DNA from: Lachnoclostridium sp. UBA7215
Lineage (GTDB): Bacteria > Bacillota > Clostridia > Lachnospirales > Lachnospiraceae
Reading direction: 5' to 3'
Length of the DNA: 64,000 nt
Assembly: GCA_002490465.1 (NCBI GenBank)
Contig: DKUB01000001.1
Location: 1-64,000 of the forward strand
Shown in pieces: positions 23,531 through 32,815 of the stretch (position 1 is the first letter of the stretch; every line of letters starts with the position of its first letter). A model generated the notes under the pieces. It saw only the letters and a list, made by a program, of their open reading frames with translations. It was not told where the DNA came from and did no database searches. The position numbers and the translations under genes are program-made.

Positions 23531-24556
23531 TTATTCTGGTTTTTCAATAACTATTTTACCATTCACAAGTTCTAATCTTACCTTATTCCCAGACATTCCC
23601 ATTTCTTTTAACAGCTCAGACGGTATCTGTACACGCCCGGCACGGTCTAAAACTGCGTATTCTTCCTGAATCTGTTGCAGATTTGTCTGCTCCTCTTTCC
23701 AGTTTATGTCCATCGTTTCCATTTTTTCCCTATAATTATTTTTCATAATCCGCTCGCTGCTTGTCTTCCCATCCCGGATAGAAATTACACGATTTACCTT
23801 TCCTGCAAGTTCCTTATCATGGGTTACAATAACAATAGTAAGACCAAGCTTCTCATTAAGCTTGCGAAACATATCCAAAATCACGTCCGATGTCTTTCTG
23901 TCTACTGCCCCTGTCGGTTCATCCGCAAGTAAAAGCTTTGGATCATTGGCAAGTGCTATTGCAATAGCAACACGTTGCTGCTCACCACCGGATAACTGAT
24001 TAAGCTTACTGTTTGCCCGGTGCTCCAATCCCACAAGAGACAGCAGCTCTAACGCCTTTTTTTTCTTCTCTGCTGTTTTGCTTCCTGCTGCTCCCGAAGT
24101 AAAGAGCATCGGCGTCATTACATTTTCCCATGCGGTCAGGTAAGGCAGCAGATTTCTTGCGTTATTCTGCCAGACAAAACCAACCGTACTGCGCTTATAT
24201 TTCACAAGTTCCTCTTCACTCATCTGAAACAGATTTTTGCCGTCTACATACAATTTCCCTGCCGATGGCCTGTCTAACCCGCCAATCATATTGAGAAACG
24301 TTGATTTTCCGCTGCCGCTATTTCCGATAATCGCCATCAGCTCTCCCCGTTTTACTGTCAAATCCAGCCCCTGTAAAGCCAGTACCTCAATGTCCTTTGT
24401 CTTGTATATTTTTACCAGACTGTCACATTCTATCATTACGTCATCCGGTACCGTCACATTTTGCTCTGCATCCTCTTCCATCCTGCCTGTGTTATGAAAT
24501 TTCCGCAATCTGTCTACACTTGCCCTGACGTCAATCTTCTTCAACGATTTCACCAT
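23531..24556 (-). CDS. ABC transporter ATPase with C-terminal AbrB-like domain
   Basis: 341 aa. The ATPase is of the LolD/MacB type: Walker A GNSGSGKST, signature LSGGEQQR, Walker B LLLADEPTGAVD, switch VTHD. It carries an N-terminal extension of about 40 residues and, after the ATPase, a linker and a C-terminal segment of about 41 residues (VLDRAGRVQIPSELLKEMG) that resembles the SpoVT/AbrB swapped-hairpin fold. The tail could mediate dimerisation or DNA binding. It overlaps the preceding ATPase gene by 26 bases and is the last gene of the efflux operon. The exact start is uncertain. Confidence 0.85.
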   Translation of the reverse strand: MVKSLKKIDVRASVDRLRKFHNTGRMEEDAEQNVTVPDDVMIECDSLVKIYKTKDIEVLALQGLDLTVKRGELMAIIGNSGSGKSTFLNMIGGLDRPSAGKLYVDGKNLFQMSEEELVKYKRSTVGFVWQNNARNLLPYLTAWENVMTPMLFTSGAAGSKTAEKKKKALELLSLVGLEHRANSKLNQLSGGEQQRVAIAIALANDPKLLLADEPTGAVDRKTSDVILDMFRKLNEKLGLTIVIVTHDKELAGKVNRVISIRDGKTSSERIMKNNYREKMETMDINWKEEQTNLQQIQEEYAVLDRAGRVQIPSELLKEMGMSGNKVRLELVNGKIVIEKPE

Positions 24557-25211
24557 CCTCTATCTGATAGATACAGTCCGCAATTTCAAGCAGACCGATG
24601 TCATGGGTTGTCATTACTATTGTCACACCCTGTTTGTCTATGAGTTCTCTAAATATTTTCATAATTTGAAGTCCTGTGCCCGTATCCAGCTCCGCAGTCG
24701 GCTCATCCGCAAAAATTATCTGTGGTTCATGCGCTATAGCCCTCGCAATAGCAACACGCTGCTGCTCACCGCCGGACAGCTCCTGCGGCATATGATGCAT
24801 ACGTCCCCCAAGGCCGACCAGCTTCAAACACTCTTCCGCACGTTCTTTTCTGTTTCCCTTATATCCGGCAAGACGAAGAACGAACTCAACATTTTCGTAC
24901 GCTGTCATCAGAGGAATTAATGCCACTGACTGAAAAACAAAGCCCATTTTTTTCTTGCGCAGCTGCTCCCGCTCTTTTTCCGGCATATTTTCAATCGGCG
25001 TTCCCTGAAAAAGGATACTGCCACTTTTGGGATAATCCAGTGCACCGAGAATATTCATCAGCGTTGTTTTTCCGGAGCCGGAACGTCCCCGCAGCATCGT
25101 GAGCTGTTTGGCCGGAATCCGGATATCAATATGCTTTAATATTACCAGTTCTTCTCCGCCTGCAATAGGAAAAGACTGAACGATGTCCTTTGTCTCTATG
25201 ATTGAATCCAT
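24531..25211 (-). CDS. ABC transporter ATPase (MacB/LolD type)
   Basis: 226-aa ATPase that should power the FtsX-type permease encoded just upstream. It has Walker A GRSGSGKTT, Q-loop VFQS, signature LSGGEQQR, Walker B IIFADEPTAELD and switch TTHD. The ATG at 25211 with GGGGGA five bases before it is preferred to one 11 codons upstream. The two ATPase genes overlap, so they may form a heterodimer or serve alternative complexes. Confidence 0.92.
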   Translation of the reverse strand: MDSIIETKDIVQSFPIAGGEELVILKHIDIRIPAKQLTMLRGRSGSGKTTLMNILGALDYPKSGSILFQGTPIENMPEKEREQLRKKKMGFVFQSVALIPLMTAYENVEFVLRLAGYKGNRKERAEECLKLVGLGGRMHHMPQELSGGEQQRVAIARAIAHEPQIIFADEPTAELDTGTGLQIMKIFRELIDKQGVTIVMTTHDIGLLEIADCIYQIEDGEIVEED

Positions 25212-25230
25212 CCGTATCCCCCTTTTTTCA

Positions 25231-28053
25231 TCAATCTTCTCCAAGCTTCAATGCCTGTGAAATATTAATCTTATTTATCAATCTGCCAAGTACTGACATA
25301 CAAACAATAATAACAAGGCCAATCACACTGAACAGACGTACCATATCCACTGCCTCAAACTGTACCTGCAGCGGCACCGCCTGGTCAGTAGATGCATAAA
25401 AGATCTGCACCAGCGGTACAAAGAGCTGGGAAGAGAGAATACCAATCCCCGCTCCTATTAAAATAGATATACCAGAACTAAATATCTGCTCATTGATAAG
25501 CATCTGAATAATCTCCCGCTTTGCCATTCCCATAGCGCGGAATACACCAAACAACAGCTCTCTCTGCCGAATGGAAAGAATCCAGTAAATAAGAAATCCC
25601 GTACAGCACAAAATGAGTATGACAATAAAACTCATTGTCAATATCCCGTTTGTTCCCTGGAATAGTGCATCGTTTTTTACCTCTACTAATTTGGATGCCA
25701 CATCCTCAAATGTCATATATTCGATATTATTTTCCTTTGCATAATCATAAATAAACTGTGAAGAACCATCTGTGTGAAGCCATACCTCATAAGGTCTCAC
25801 CCCAAACGTCTGCTGAACGATTGATAGATTGGCAACCACTAAGAAATTCTCTGTAGTGACAAGCGTATTAGTATCGCTTAGCTCATGGCTTTCCTTAACA
25901 TATCCGGGAAAATAATCAACAAAGCCATAAACAGTTCCCTCTATTGTCTTGGACTCCTCGTTTGTGTAAGAAATTTTATCCCCAAGCTCGACTCCGTATT
26001 TACTGTGGTAATTGCTGCTGAGCAGTACTGCTCCCGCATTCCCAGCCATGGCATTCAGATAATTGTTCAGATGGGTAGGAAGCAGTGAAGGATCGAAATC
26101 AGCCACGGTCTCGCCAAAATTCTTTGTGTCAATTGCCATAAATCTTGTTCTTACTTCATTTTCCGAACTCGATTTGTCTACAGATGTAGAAATGGTATCA
26201 TCCCGATAGACCTTTGTCGCATGGACAACATTTTCCATATTTTCATAAACCGAAAAGTCCGGTTCTGAATATGTCAGCTCAAGTTCCGGATTATCTTCTA
26301 CAAACATAGAATTATCTTCCCACGCCTCTTTCAGAATCAAATCTGTCCCCATCTCGTAACGGATATTGCTCTCTGAATTCGATAGTATGGTCCGTGCCAC
26401 TGTTGCATTAAAAATACCAAGAGATACCGTGAGCATCAAAAACACCATCATAAAGCTCTGTTTTCCGCGGCTTCTCAAAATTTGCAAAAAAGAGGCAAAG
26501 AAGGACGGCCGCCAGTGCTTTCTTCCTATCAAATAAACAATGCGGATTAGCAGAGGCTGAATGCGGAGTACAACAAGACTCGTGCTTATTATAAATAAAG
26601 AAGAACAAATAAATAAAAACGGGTCCAGGGACTCCCCCTCCAACATCTGGGTCATTAAAATATTTTCCCGCTGTGTAAAACTATACAGGCCATACAGGGA
26701 TATTAAGAGAAGAAGGATATCCAGATAAACCCGCTGCCACAGGCTCTTTTTATGTCTCTTCTTATGTTTTACATTTACAATAGTCACATCTGCATCGCGA
26801 AATACCGGGAGTACCATAAACGCAATGGATACTGCCATTGCGCCTATCATATACAAAAATACGCTTCCATTAATAGTAATATGCAATGCCTTGCGCTGAA
26901 TAAATTCCAAAAAGCCGTTTGTCGAGCCGAGAGCCTTACACAAAAAGTATCCCAGAGGCAGGCCGATAATACAGCTTATCAGGGACAGTACTGTTGACTG
27001 CAGTAAATAAATAAGTATAATCTGTTTTTTACTGGAACCGCGGCTTTTTAACAGAGCAATTTCATTTTGTTCCAAATCAAGCATCTGCCTTGAAATCATG
27101 AATATAAAAGCTAATAGCAGTGCCAGAACCGGAAACTGCAGAATAAGCAGCGTTGTAGTGACTTTTTTTGCCGCTGTCTGGTATTCACGGAACACTGCCA
27201 GATAATCCGGTTCCAAAACAAAGGCAGAGTAACTTCCCGCCATCTGTCCGGTCATTTGTTCTGTCTGAGCCACAATATCACTCACCTGATATGACTGAAC
27301 TGCCTTGTAATCAAATGCCAGATGCCAGTCTGTTTTCACCTCAAAGACCTGATTCTTTAAGTTAATAAATGTCTTCTCGAAAAGTTCCGGTGCGATAAAA
27401 ATCTGCATGTAATAGTCTGAAGGGGTGTTCACCCAGTAACTGTCCTCTTCTTCACTATTACTGAAAGCACCAACAATTTTTACACGAATTGGATTGTCAG
27501 ACGCATCTTTATATTTTGTCAGCTCTAATGTATCTCCTATGACTAAATCCAGTTTTGAGAGAGCACGCTGACTGACAATTCCCTGTATATAACCCTCCGC
27601 ATCCAAATCCTTCTGATACATTTCTCCCGAAATCATATAAATATGCTTATCAAGGTCAGAGAGTGAGGCAAGGTTTATGGTTTTCGAAAGATTCACTTTC
27701 CCTCTCTGTTCTACAAAATTCCCACGCGTCTTTGCCGTTTCATGATATGTAATCAAATGCTGCTGCACTACACCAAGACGTTCTGCTGCCCCTCCTGCCA
27801 TTTCCTGCATGACATTATACTCCGCCTCTTCCCCCTCACTTCCATTTATGTTGGATTCAAAAGACAGAATCCCCGGATTTACATTCTCCTCCTGGATATA
27901 ATTATTTAATTTCGATTGCAGTGTTTTTTGCAGGGCCGCATTCTGATACATCGGATTACTGCATGCAATAGCTATTAAAAGCACATTGCCGATAAGAAGG
28001 CTGATTACCATCCATTTTTTATGGAGAAGTTTTTGTTTGATAAATCGTATCAT
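25231..28053 (-). CDS. FtsX/MacB-type ABC permease, 940 aa
   Basis: Large membrane protein of the mechanotransmission ABC class. The first helix near residues 16-31 is followed by a large extracellular domain. Then comes a first FtsX helix bundle (about 300-415, including LLILQFPVLALLLAFIFMISR), additional helices near 450 and 480, a second extracellular domain, and a C-terminal FtsX bundle (about 800-935). This double arrangement lets one chain act as both halves of the permease. It lies between the adaptor genes and the two ATPases in one operon, which suggests export or envelope remodelling rather than import. Confidence 0.9.
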   Translation of the reverse strand: MIRFIKQKLLHKKWMVISLLIGNVLLIAIACSNPMYQNAALQKTLQSKLNNYIQEENVNPGILSFESNINGSEGEEAEYNVMQEMAGGAAERLGVVQQHLITYHETAKTRGNFVEQRGKVNLSKTINLASLSDLDKHIYMISGEMYQKDLDAEGYIQGIVSQRALSKLDLVIGDTLELTKYKDASDNPIRVKIVGAFSNSEEEDSYWVNTPSDYYMQIFIAPELFEKTFINLKNQVFEVKTDWHLAFDYKAVQSYQVSDIVAQTEQMTGQMAGSYSAFVLEPDYLAVFREYQTAAKKVTTTLLILQFPVLALLLAFIFMISRQMLDLEQNEIALLKSRGSSKKQIILIYLLQSTVLSLISCIIGLPLGYFLCKALGSTNGFLEFIQRKALHITINGSVFLYMIGAMAVSIAFMVLPVFRDADVTIVNVKHKKRHKKSLWQRVYLDILLLLISLYGLYSFTQRENILMTQMLEGESLDPFLFICSSLFIISTSLVVLRIQPLLIRIVYLIGRKHWRPSFFASFLQILRSRGKQSFMMVFLMLTVSLGIFNATVARTILSNSESNIRYEMGTDLILKEAWEDNSMFVEDNPELELTYSEPDFSVYENMENVVHATKVYRDDTISTSVDKSSSENEVRTRFMAIDTKNFGETVADFDPSLLPTHLNNYLNAMAGNAGAVLLSSNYHSKYGVELGDKISYTNEESKTIEGTVYGFVDYFPGYVKESHELSDTNTLVTTENFLVVANLSIVQQTFGVRPYEVWLHTDGSSQFIYDYAKENNIEYMTFEDVASKLVEVKNDALFQGTNGILTMSFIVILILCCTGFLIYWILSIRQRELLFGVFRAMGMAKREIIQMLINEQIFSSGISILIGAGIGILSSQLFVPLVQIFYASTDQAVPLQVQFEAVDMVRLFSVIGLVIIVCMSVLGRLINKINISQALKLGED

Positions 28054-28082
28054 CTTTTTCCCCCCGTCTGACTATAATTTTT

Positions 28083-29225
28083 CTATTTTTTTATAACAGC
28101 CAGAACCTGGCCTTCTTCCAGCCCCTGGTTTACCAGATAGTATTTATCCTGTTTGTAGTTACTGACGATATACCGCTTATGAAGCTTTCCATTCTCAAGA
28201 AGATATACAAATAATTTCACCGAATTCTCCTGTGTCTCCTCATACACAGCTCTGGCCTCTACCATTACTGCATTTTTAATCTGCAGGGTAACTCCCGTAA
28301 CATAAATGTTGTTTTTACGAAACGGATATTTTGCCATATCCTGCTTTTTCACTTTTACCAGCGTAGTTACACCTGCCTCATCTTCTGCATCATAAACAGA
28401 AGAATTATTTAAATTATCTGTTGAAATCACTCGCCCTTTTAATCGGTATTTAATGTCTTCTGCCGTTGAACCTAGTGCTATATCTACGGTCATATTATAA
28501 CGAAATCCCCCCTTATCCGTCTTGACCTGGATAAGAAAATCGGACTCATCCCGAATCGTCATCAGATTTTCACCGGTAACTGCCGTATCATCCCATTCCG
28601 CCACGGATGTTGCGTCCACCACTATTCCGCTGTACGGTGACTTCAGGACCGCTTTTTTTTGCTTTTCCAAAAGCGTATTATATTCTTTCTCCTGCTGTCT
28701 TACCTCTTTCCCCGACTGCACCAGATTTTTATATTCACTTCGCATACGCTCAAGTTCTATACGGGCAATCTTTTTTTCTGATTTTCCGGTCAGGGAACGA
28801 ATCGATTTCTCTTTTGCCAAAAGTTCACTCTCTTTACTCTTCAGCTGTGCCTCATATTGGGATTTGGCCTGATCTAAAAGAAGCTTTTTTTTCTGGAGAG
28901 ATGCTTTCGAAGAGCGGATACGATAATACGCCAACACATCACCCTTTTTCACCTTCTGACGGTTTTTTACACACATTTTAACAAGATAGGCATTTTCATC
29001 ATCAATCGAAACCGTATTTTCGGTCGTATAATACAAATCACCGGTTCCAGATACCGTCTCCTCATATGTATCCTTCTTGACCGTCACTTCCTCGTAAGCC
29101 GCCGCCTCCTCCGTCTCTTCTCCGCCCTTGTACAAAAGAATTTCTGATGTGGCTTTTTTCTCCCCACAGGCAGTCAACAAAAATCCGACACAAAGAACAG
29201 CTGCTATCTGACTAATCCTGGACAT
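28083..29225 (-). CDS. HlyD/MacA-type adaptor lipoprotein (third)
   Basis: Lipoprotein with lipobox LTAC near residues 16-19. The mature part has the two lipoyl half-motifs of efflux adaptors, an early one (KKGDVLAYYRI) and a later one (LKSPYSGIVVDATSV). They are separated by a coiled-coil hairpin (about residues 105-190, rich in Lys and Glu), and beta-barrel domains follow. It should bridge the FtsX permease and the outside of the cell. The start overlaps the upstream adaptor gene by 14 bases, and the permease gene follows 29 bases later. Confidence 0.85.
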   Translation of the reverse strand: MSRISQIAAVLCVGFLLTACGEKKATSEILLYKGGEETEEAAAYEEVTVKKDTYEETVSGTGDLYYTTENTVSIDDENAYLVKMCVKNRQKVKKGDVLAYYRIRSSKASLQKKKLLLDQAKSQYEAQLKSKESELLAKEKSIRSLTGKSEKKIARIELERMRSEYKNLVQSGKEVRQQEKEYNTLLEKQKKAVLKSPYSGIVVDATSVAEWDDTAVTGENLMTIRDESDFLIQVKTDKGGFRYNMTVDIALGSTAEDIKYRLKGRVISTDNLNNSSVYDAEDEAGVTTLVKVKKQDMAKYPFRKNNIYVTGVTLQIKNAVMVEARAVYEETQENSVKLFVYLLENGKLHKRYIVSNYKQDKYYLVNQGLEEGQVLAVIKK

Positions 29226-30336
29226 ACACCACATCTCCTTCCTTCAGCCCTGTGAGAATCTGGGTATACGCATCCGTCTTTGTCCCCAATGTCACATCGG
29301 TCTTTACTTTTACATCCCCTTGCATTTTATACACATAACTCTGCCGTTTTACACGATAGACAGCATTGCTGGGCACAACAAGCGCTCCCTCTGCCAAATC
29401 ATTATACAGCTCTATAGTAGCAGAATCCCCCACTTTGAGATTGACAGCATCCACAAAATCAAACCAGGTATTCGCCGGTAAATTTCCCATCTCAATATCC
29501 ATGGCGCTGATCTCCTGTTCTTCCGCTTTTACACGGTACTGTTTTCCATTTACCACCGCCACATAACTGCTCGCCTTTGCAATTTCCGATTCTGCCAGAT
29601 AAGCGGCACGGATTCTCGGATGCTCCATATCTGCCACATTGACAGCTGTCACGCCAGCCTGTACCATATAGCCGCTGCCGCCGGCCGTAGAAATAATCTC
29701 TCCATTTACCGGTGAAATCAATTTGCTCTCTTTCGTCTGTTTTCTCGCCTGTGCAATATCCTGGCGCATATGCTTAATCTCTAACGCCTGTGTCTCTTTC
29801 TGCTGTGAGAGCCGCAGAGCGGCAATTGCAATGTCCTCTTCCTTTTCAATTATCTGTTTTTCTAATCCGGTCTTTGCCGCTTTATTTTTTTCCTTTTTTT
29901 TCTGTGATTTTAACTGCTGCAGTTCTTCACGCATTTCATCAATATCACACTGACTGATCCGGTTTTCCTCTTTATTTTGTTTCTGTTTCTCCTTTAACTG
30001 TTTTTGCAGCTGATTAACACCACTGTTAACACTGCTGAGTGTCGCCAACAACTGTCCTTTTTTTACTTTTTGTCCCGATGAAACATACATCTTTCCAATA
30101 TTACCGGAACTTAAAAAGTACAGTCCCTTTATATTCGGCACAATCTCTCCCTGAAAGGATTCCACACTGCTGAAATCCATTTTTTTTACTACCGCAGTAT
30201 CAACATCAATGCCAACCGGCTCGATCAGCTCAGGCACCTTCACTTCTGCCTTCTCCCCACATCCTGTCAGGGACATAACAGCAGCTCCCAGTGCAAAGGC
30301 TGCTATCCCCCATAAAAGCCTGCTCTTTTTTACCAC
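29212..30336 (-). CDS. HlyD/MacA-type adaptor lipoprotein (second)
   Basis: 374-aa lipoprotein with lipobox LTGC at about residues 23-26. The lipoyl half-motifs (KKGQLLATLSS; LISPVNGEIISTAGG) flank a long Lys/Gln/Glu-rich coiled coil (about residues 105-195). The C-terminal barrel segment LVVPSNAVYRVKRQSYVYKM is typical of MFP adaptors. It is a diverged paralogue of both neighbours. Three adaptors in a row for one permease is unusual and suggests a hetero-oligomeric adaptor ring. Confidence 0.87.
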   Translation of the reverse strand: MVKKSRLLWGIAAFALGAAVMSLTGCGEKAEVKVPELIEPVGIDVDTAVVKKMDFSSVESFQGEIVPNIKGLYFLSSGNIGKMYVSSGQKVKKGQLLATLSSVNSGVNQLQKQLKEKQKQNKEENRISQCDIDEMREELQQLKSQKKKEKNKAAKTGLEKQIIEKEEDIAIAALRLSQQKETQALEIKHMRQDIAQARKQTKESKLISPVNGEIISTAGGSGYMVQAGVTAVNVADMEHPRIRAAYLAESEIAKASSYVAVVNGKQYRVKAEEQEISAMDIEMGNLPANTWFDFVDAVNLKVGDSATIELYNDLAEGALVVPSNAVYRVKRQSYVYKMQGDVKVKTDVTLGTKTDAYTQILTGLKEGDVVYVQD

Positions 30337-30353
30337 TTTATCCCCTCCATTTA

Positions 30354-31415
30354 CTAATTTGTAATAACCTGCTCATTTTCCTGAAGCCCGTCCGTTATTT
30401 CAATCAGGTTGTCAATGCGTTCTCCAACTTTCACCTCACGTATTGACTTAATACCATTTTCACCCTCTACATAGACAATCTTTTTCTCTCCCATATCATA
30501 CACAAGAGCTGCCGGTAAATATAACACGTCCTTTTTTTCCTTAAGAATTAAATCAATACTTCCCGCCGCACCACTTTTTAGGGAAAGTTCTGCATTTGGA
30601 TAAAAGTACACTATTTTTTTGTTTGCCGTCTTTTTTGCCGTTGCCTTGTACTGCTGCCCCCCAACGGTAATAATGACCTCTTCCCCATTCTTAAAATGGG
30701 AGGCATACTCTGTTTTAGCCCGGAAACGATTTCTCTTTTTCCCCTCTATTACCATTACAACATCATTTTCCGTGGCAAATCCTCCCTCAAAAGAGCGGTC
30801 CAGCTCCACAATTTTCCCATTTATTTCTGCAGGAACTGTATTGACATCAAGCTCTTCCTTTGCTGCTTTTATGTCCAGCCGCAACAATGCCATACTGGAT
30901 TTTGCATTTTGGATTTGTGAATCATACTGGGAAGAAATGCTCTTTTCCTGCTCCTTGCTGCCCTTCAGGCGTTTCAGTTTCTGAAGCTCCCTTTTCTTCA
31001 TTTCCTCAGCCTGACGAATCTGCAGCTGCATCTTTTCCATTTCCCTCTCTGAATCCCTTATGATTTTTTCCTGGTCAGGGAGATAATCCTCCATCAAAAC
31101 ATCTCCCACTTCTACCTTTTGCCCCATCTTTACGCGGTATCTTTTTATCTGCACTCCGATGCCCCCGCCCTTCACTTCCATGCGGGCTGTCCCCTGATAA
31201 TAAACAGAGATAAACTCTTTCTGCACCATGCTTCCGCGCGTCACAGTATATTTATTATAATTATTCCCCTCATAGTCTTTTATCACCGGAGCAGTATCAA
31301 ACTCCTCCTCTGTAGGCAAAAGGCCACAGGAACACAGCATGCTGCCACTCAGTACAACCCCACAAAACATTGCTGCAAATCTTTTTATACCACACCGTAA
31401 CATATCTATCCCCAT
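30354..31415 (-). CDS. HlyD/MacA-type adaptor lipoprotein (first)
   Basis: 353-aa lipoprotein with a lipobox-like LCSC at about residues 27-30. The early lipoyl half-motif is VEVGDVLMEDY, followed by a coiled coil (about residues 115-190) and the later half-motif around NTVPAEINGKIVELD, then beta domains ending with a barrel (VLYLPAALVYDMGEKKIVYVE). It starts 13 bases after the AI-2E family gene. An ATG four codons downstream with GGGGA in front is an alternative start. Confidence 0.85.
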   Translation of the reverse strand: MGIDMLRCGIKRFAAMFCGVVLSGSMLCSCGLLPTEEEFDTAPVIKDYEGNNYNKYTVTRGSMVQKEFISVYYQGTARMEVKGGGIGVQIKRYRVKMGQKVEVGDVLMEDYLPDQEKIIRDSEREMEKMQLQIRQAEEMKKRELQKLKRLKGSKEQEKSISSQYDSQIQNAKSSMALLRLDIKAAKEELDVNTVPAEINGKIVELDRSFEGGFATENDVVMVIEGKKRNRFRAKTEYASHFKNGEEVIITVGGQQYKATAKKTANKKIVYFYPNAELSLKSGAAGSIDLILKEKKDVLYLPAALVYDMGEKKIVYVEGENGIKSIREVKVGERIDNLIEITDGLQENEQVITN

Positions 31416-31428
31416 TCCTTCCTTTTAC

Positions 31429-32673
31429 CTATTCCCAATCCTCTTCCTCTAACTCCTCCGGATGACAGTAAAATTCCGTCTCTGTCGGCATCTTTTTCCG
31501 GGCTAAGCGTCCGGCACTCCACCGCTTTGTCATCCTGTAAATAATGGCAAATACCGGCACTGCACAAATCATTCCGAGTAATCCGAACAGTGAACCAAAA
31601 AACAGGATTGAGAATAAAATCCAAAAACTCTTCAGTCCGATAGAATCCCCCAGTATTTTAGGGCCCAGAATATTTCCATCAAACTGCATTAATATAATGA
31701 TTAAAACTAAAAATATAACTCCCTTTACCGGATTGGCAATAAATACCAAAATGGCACTTGGTACAATACCGATATACTGACCAAAAAATGGGATTATATT
31801 TGTCACTCCTATAATAACACTAATCAAAATCGTATAGGGAATCCCCGCAATACTCATAATGATAAATGTAAGAACGCCTACAATAAGAGAATCCACGATT
31901 TTCCCACTGATAAATTTGGCAAATATTGTATGGGTCTCACTGAGAACCTCTAATATAGCATTGACACGCTTATACGACAAAACCGTATACATCAGGCGTT
32001 TACCAAGTGCGCAGAAGTTCTCTTTCGATGACATCAGGTAAATAGAAACGATCAACCCGATAAATACATTGACAAGGACATTTACCGCGTTCACTACTCC
32101 GTCCGTCAACATATTGAGAACCCTGGTGCTGTTTGGCAAAATTATATTCTGCAGCCATAAGAGAAGCTTTTCATATATTACCTTTGAATATGTCTGAAAA
32201 AGCCCGGTAAGCTTTGGATTAGACTTAAAAATATCCTCTCCCCAAACAAGCAGGTTCTGATAATAACCCGGCAAATTGCTAATCAGGCTGCTGATACTGT
32301 TTACTACCTCGGGCACAACCATCATAGCCAGACAAAATATAATCAGAATCGCTGCCAGAAGTACAAAGGCAACAGAAAATCCTCTGGCAATCTCTTTTGT
32401 CTTCTTATCTTTTTTTACAAATTTGCGTATCAACGGTATAAAAATAAACTTCTCCGCCTTATTTACTAACGGGCTCAGTAAATACGCAATAATGATCCCT
32501 ATATATATGGGAAATAAAGCAGAATTTACTGCTGATAATACTCCTCCTAACACATGCAGATTTGCAAAAACCATCCACACAGCAAGTGCTGCTGCCAGCA
32601 CAAGAAAGGCAGTAATTCCTGCATACCAGTACTTTTCAAATTTATGATTTGGCCGCTTCATAACTGTCCTCAC
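31429..32673 (-). CDS. AI-2E family (UPF0118) membrane transporter
   Basis: 414-aa protein with the AI-2E transporter layout: two N-terminal helices (about residues 18-36 and 50-70), one near 96-115, a soluble insert, then a C-terminal group of helices with the family stretch GVTNIIPFFGQYIGIVPSAIL. Some members export peptides, autoinducer-2 or sodium; the substrate here is unknown. It is the first gene of the operon of three adaptors, FtsX permease and two ATPases, and diverges from a LysR regulator. Confidence 0.9.
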   Translation of the reverse strand: MRTVMKRPNHKFEKYWYAGITAFLVLAAALAVWMVFANLHVLGGVLSAVNSALFPIYIGIIIAYLLSPLVNKAEKFIFIPLIRKFVKKDKKTKEIARGFSVAFVLLAAILIIFCLAMMVVPEVVNSISSLISNLPGYYQNLLVWGEDIFKSNPKLTGLFQTYSKVIYEKLLLWLQNIILPNSTRVLNMLTDGVVNAVNVLVNVFIGLIVSIYLMSSKENFCALGKRLMYTVLSYKRVNAILEVLSETHTIFAKFISGKIVDSLIVGVLTFIIMSIAGIPYTILISVIIGVTNIIPFFGQYIGIVPSAILVFIANPVKGVIFLVLIIILMQFDGNILGPKILGDSIGLKSFWILFSILFFGSLFGLLGMICAVPVFAIIYRMTKRWSAGRLARKKMPTETEFYCHPEELEEEDWE

Positions 32674-32716
32674 TTTCTATTTTTTCTTTTTTCTAACAGT
32701 CAAATAAGCTACCATT

Positions 32717-32745
32717 ATTATATTATATTTTCACTACTGGTACAA
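32717..32745 (-). promoter_or_regulatory. Promoter of the efflux operon
   Basis: On the minus strand, -35 TTGTAC (32740-32745), a 17-base spacer and -10 TATAAT (32717-32722). The -35 touches the dyad at 32744-32761. Confidence 0.7.
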
Positions 32746-32761
32746 GTAATCATATTTACTT
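32744..32761. promoter_or_regulatory. Candidate LysR operator between divergent promoters
   Basis: Perfect 6-bp inverted repeat AAGTAA-TCATAT-TTACTT. It sits between the two divergent promoters and overlaps the -35 hexamers of both. Position and symmetry fit a LysR-family site controlling its own gene and the efflux operon. Confidence 0.5.
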
Positions 32762-32783
32762 TTTTGGTCTCGCATATTATAAT
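32755..32783 (+). promoter_or_regulatory. Promoter of the LysR gene
   Basis: -35 TTTACT (32755-32760), a 17-base spacer and -10 TATAAT (32778-32783), about 32 bases before the ATG, which has AAGGAG upstream. Confidence 0.6.
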
Positions 32784-32815
32784 TATTTTACAATCATCAT
32801 AAGGAGTGAATTCCA

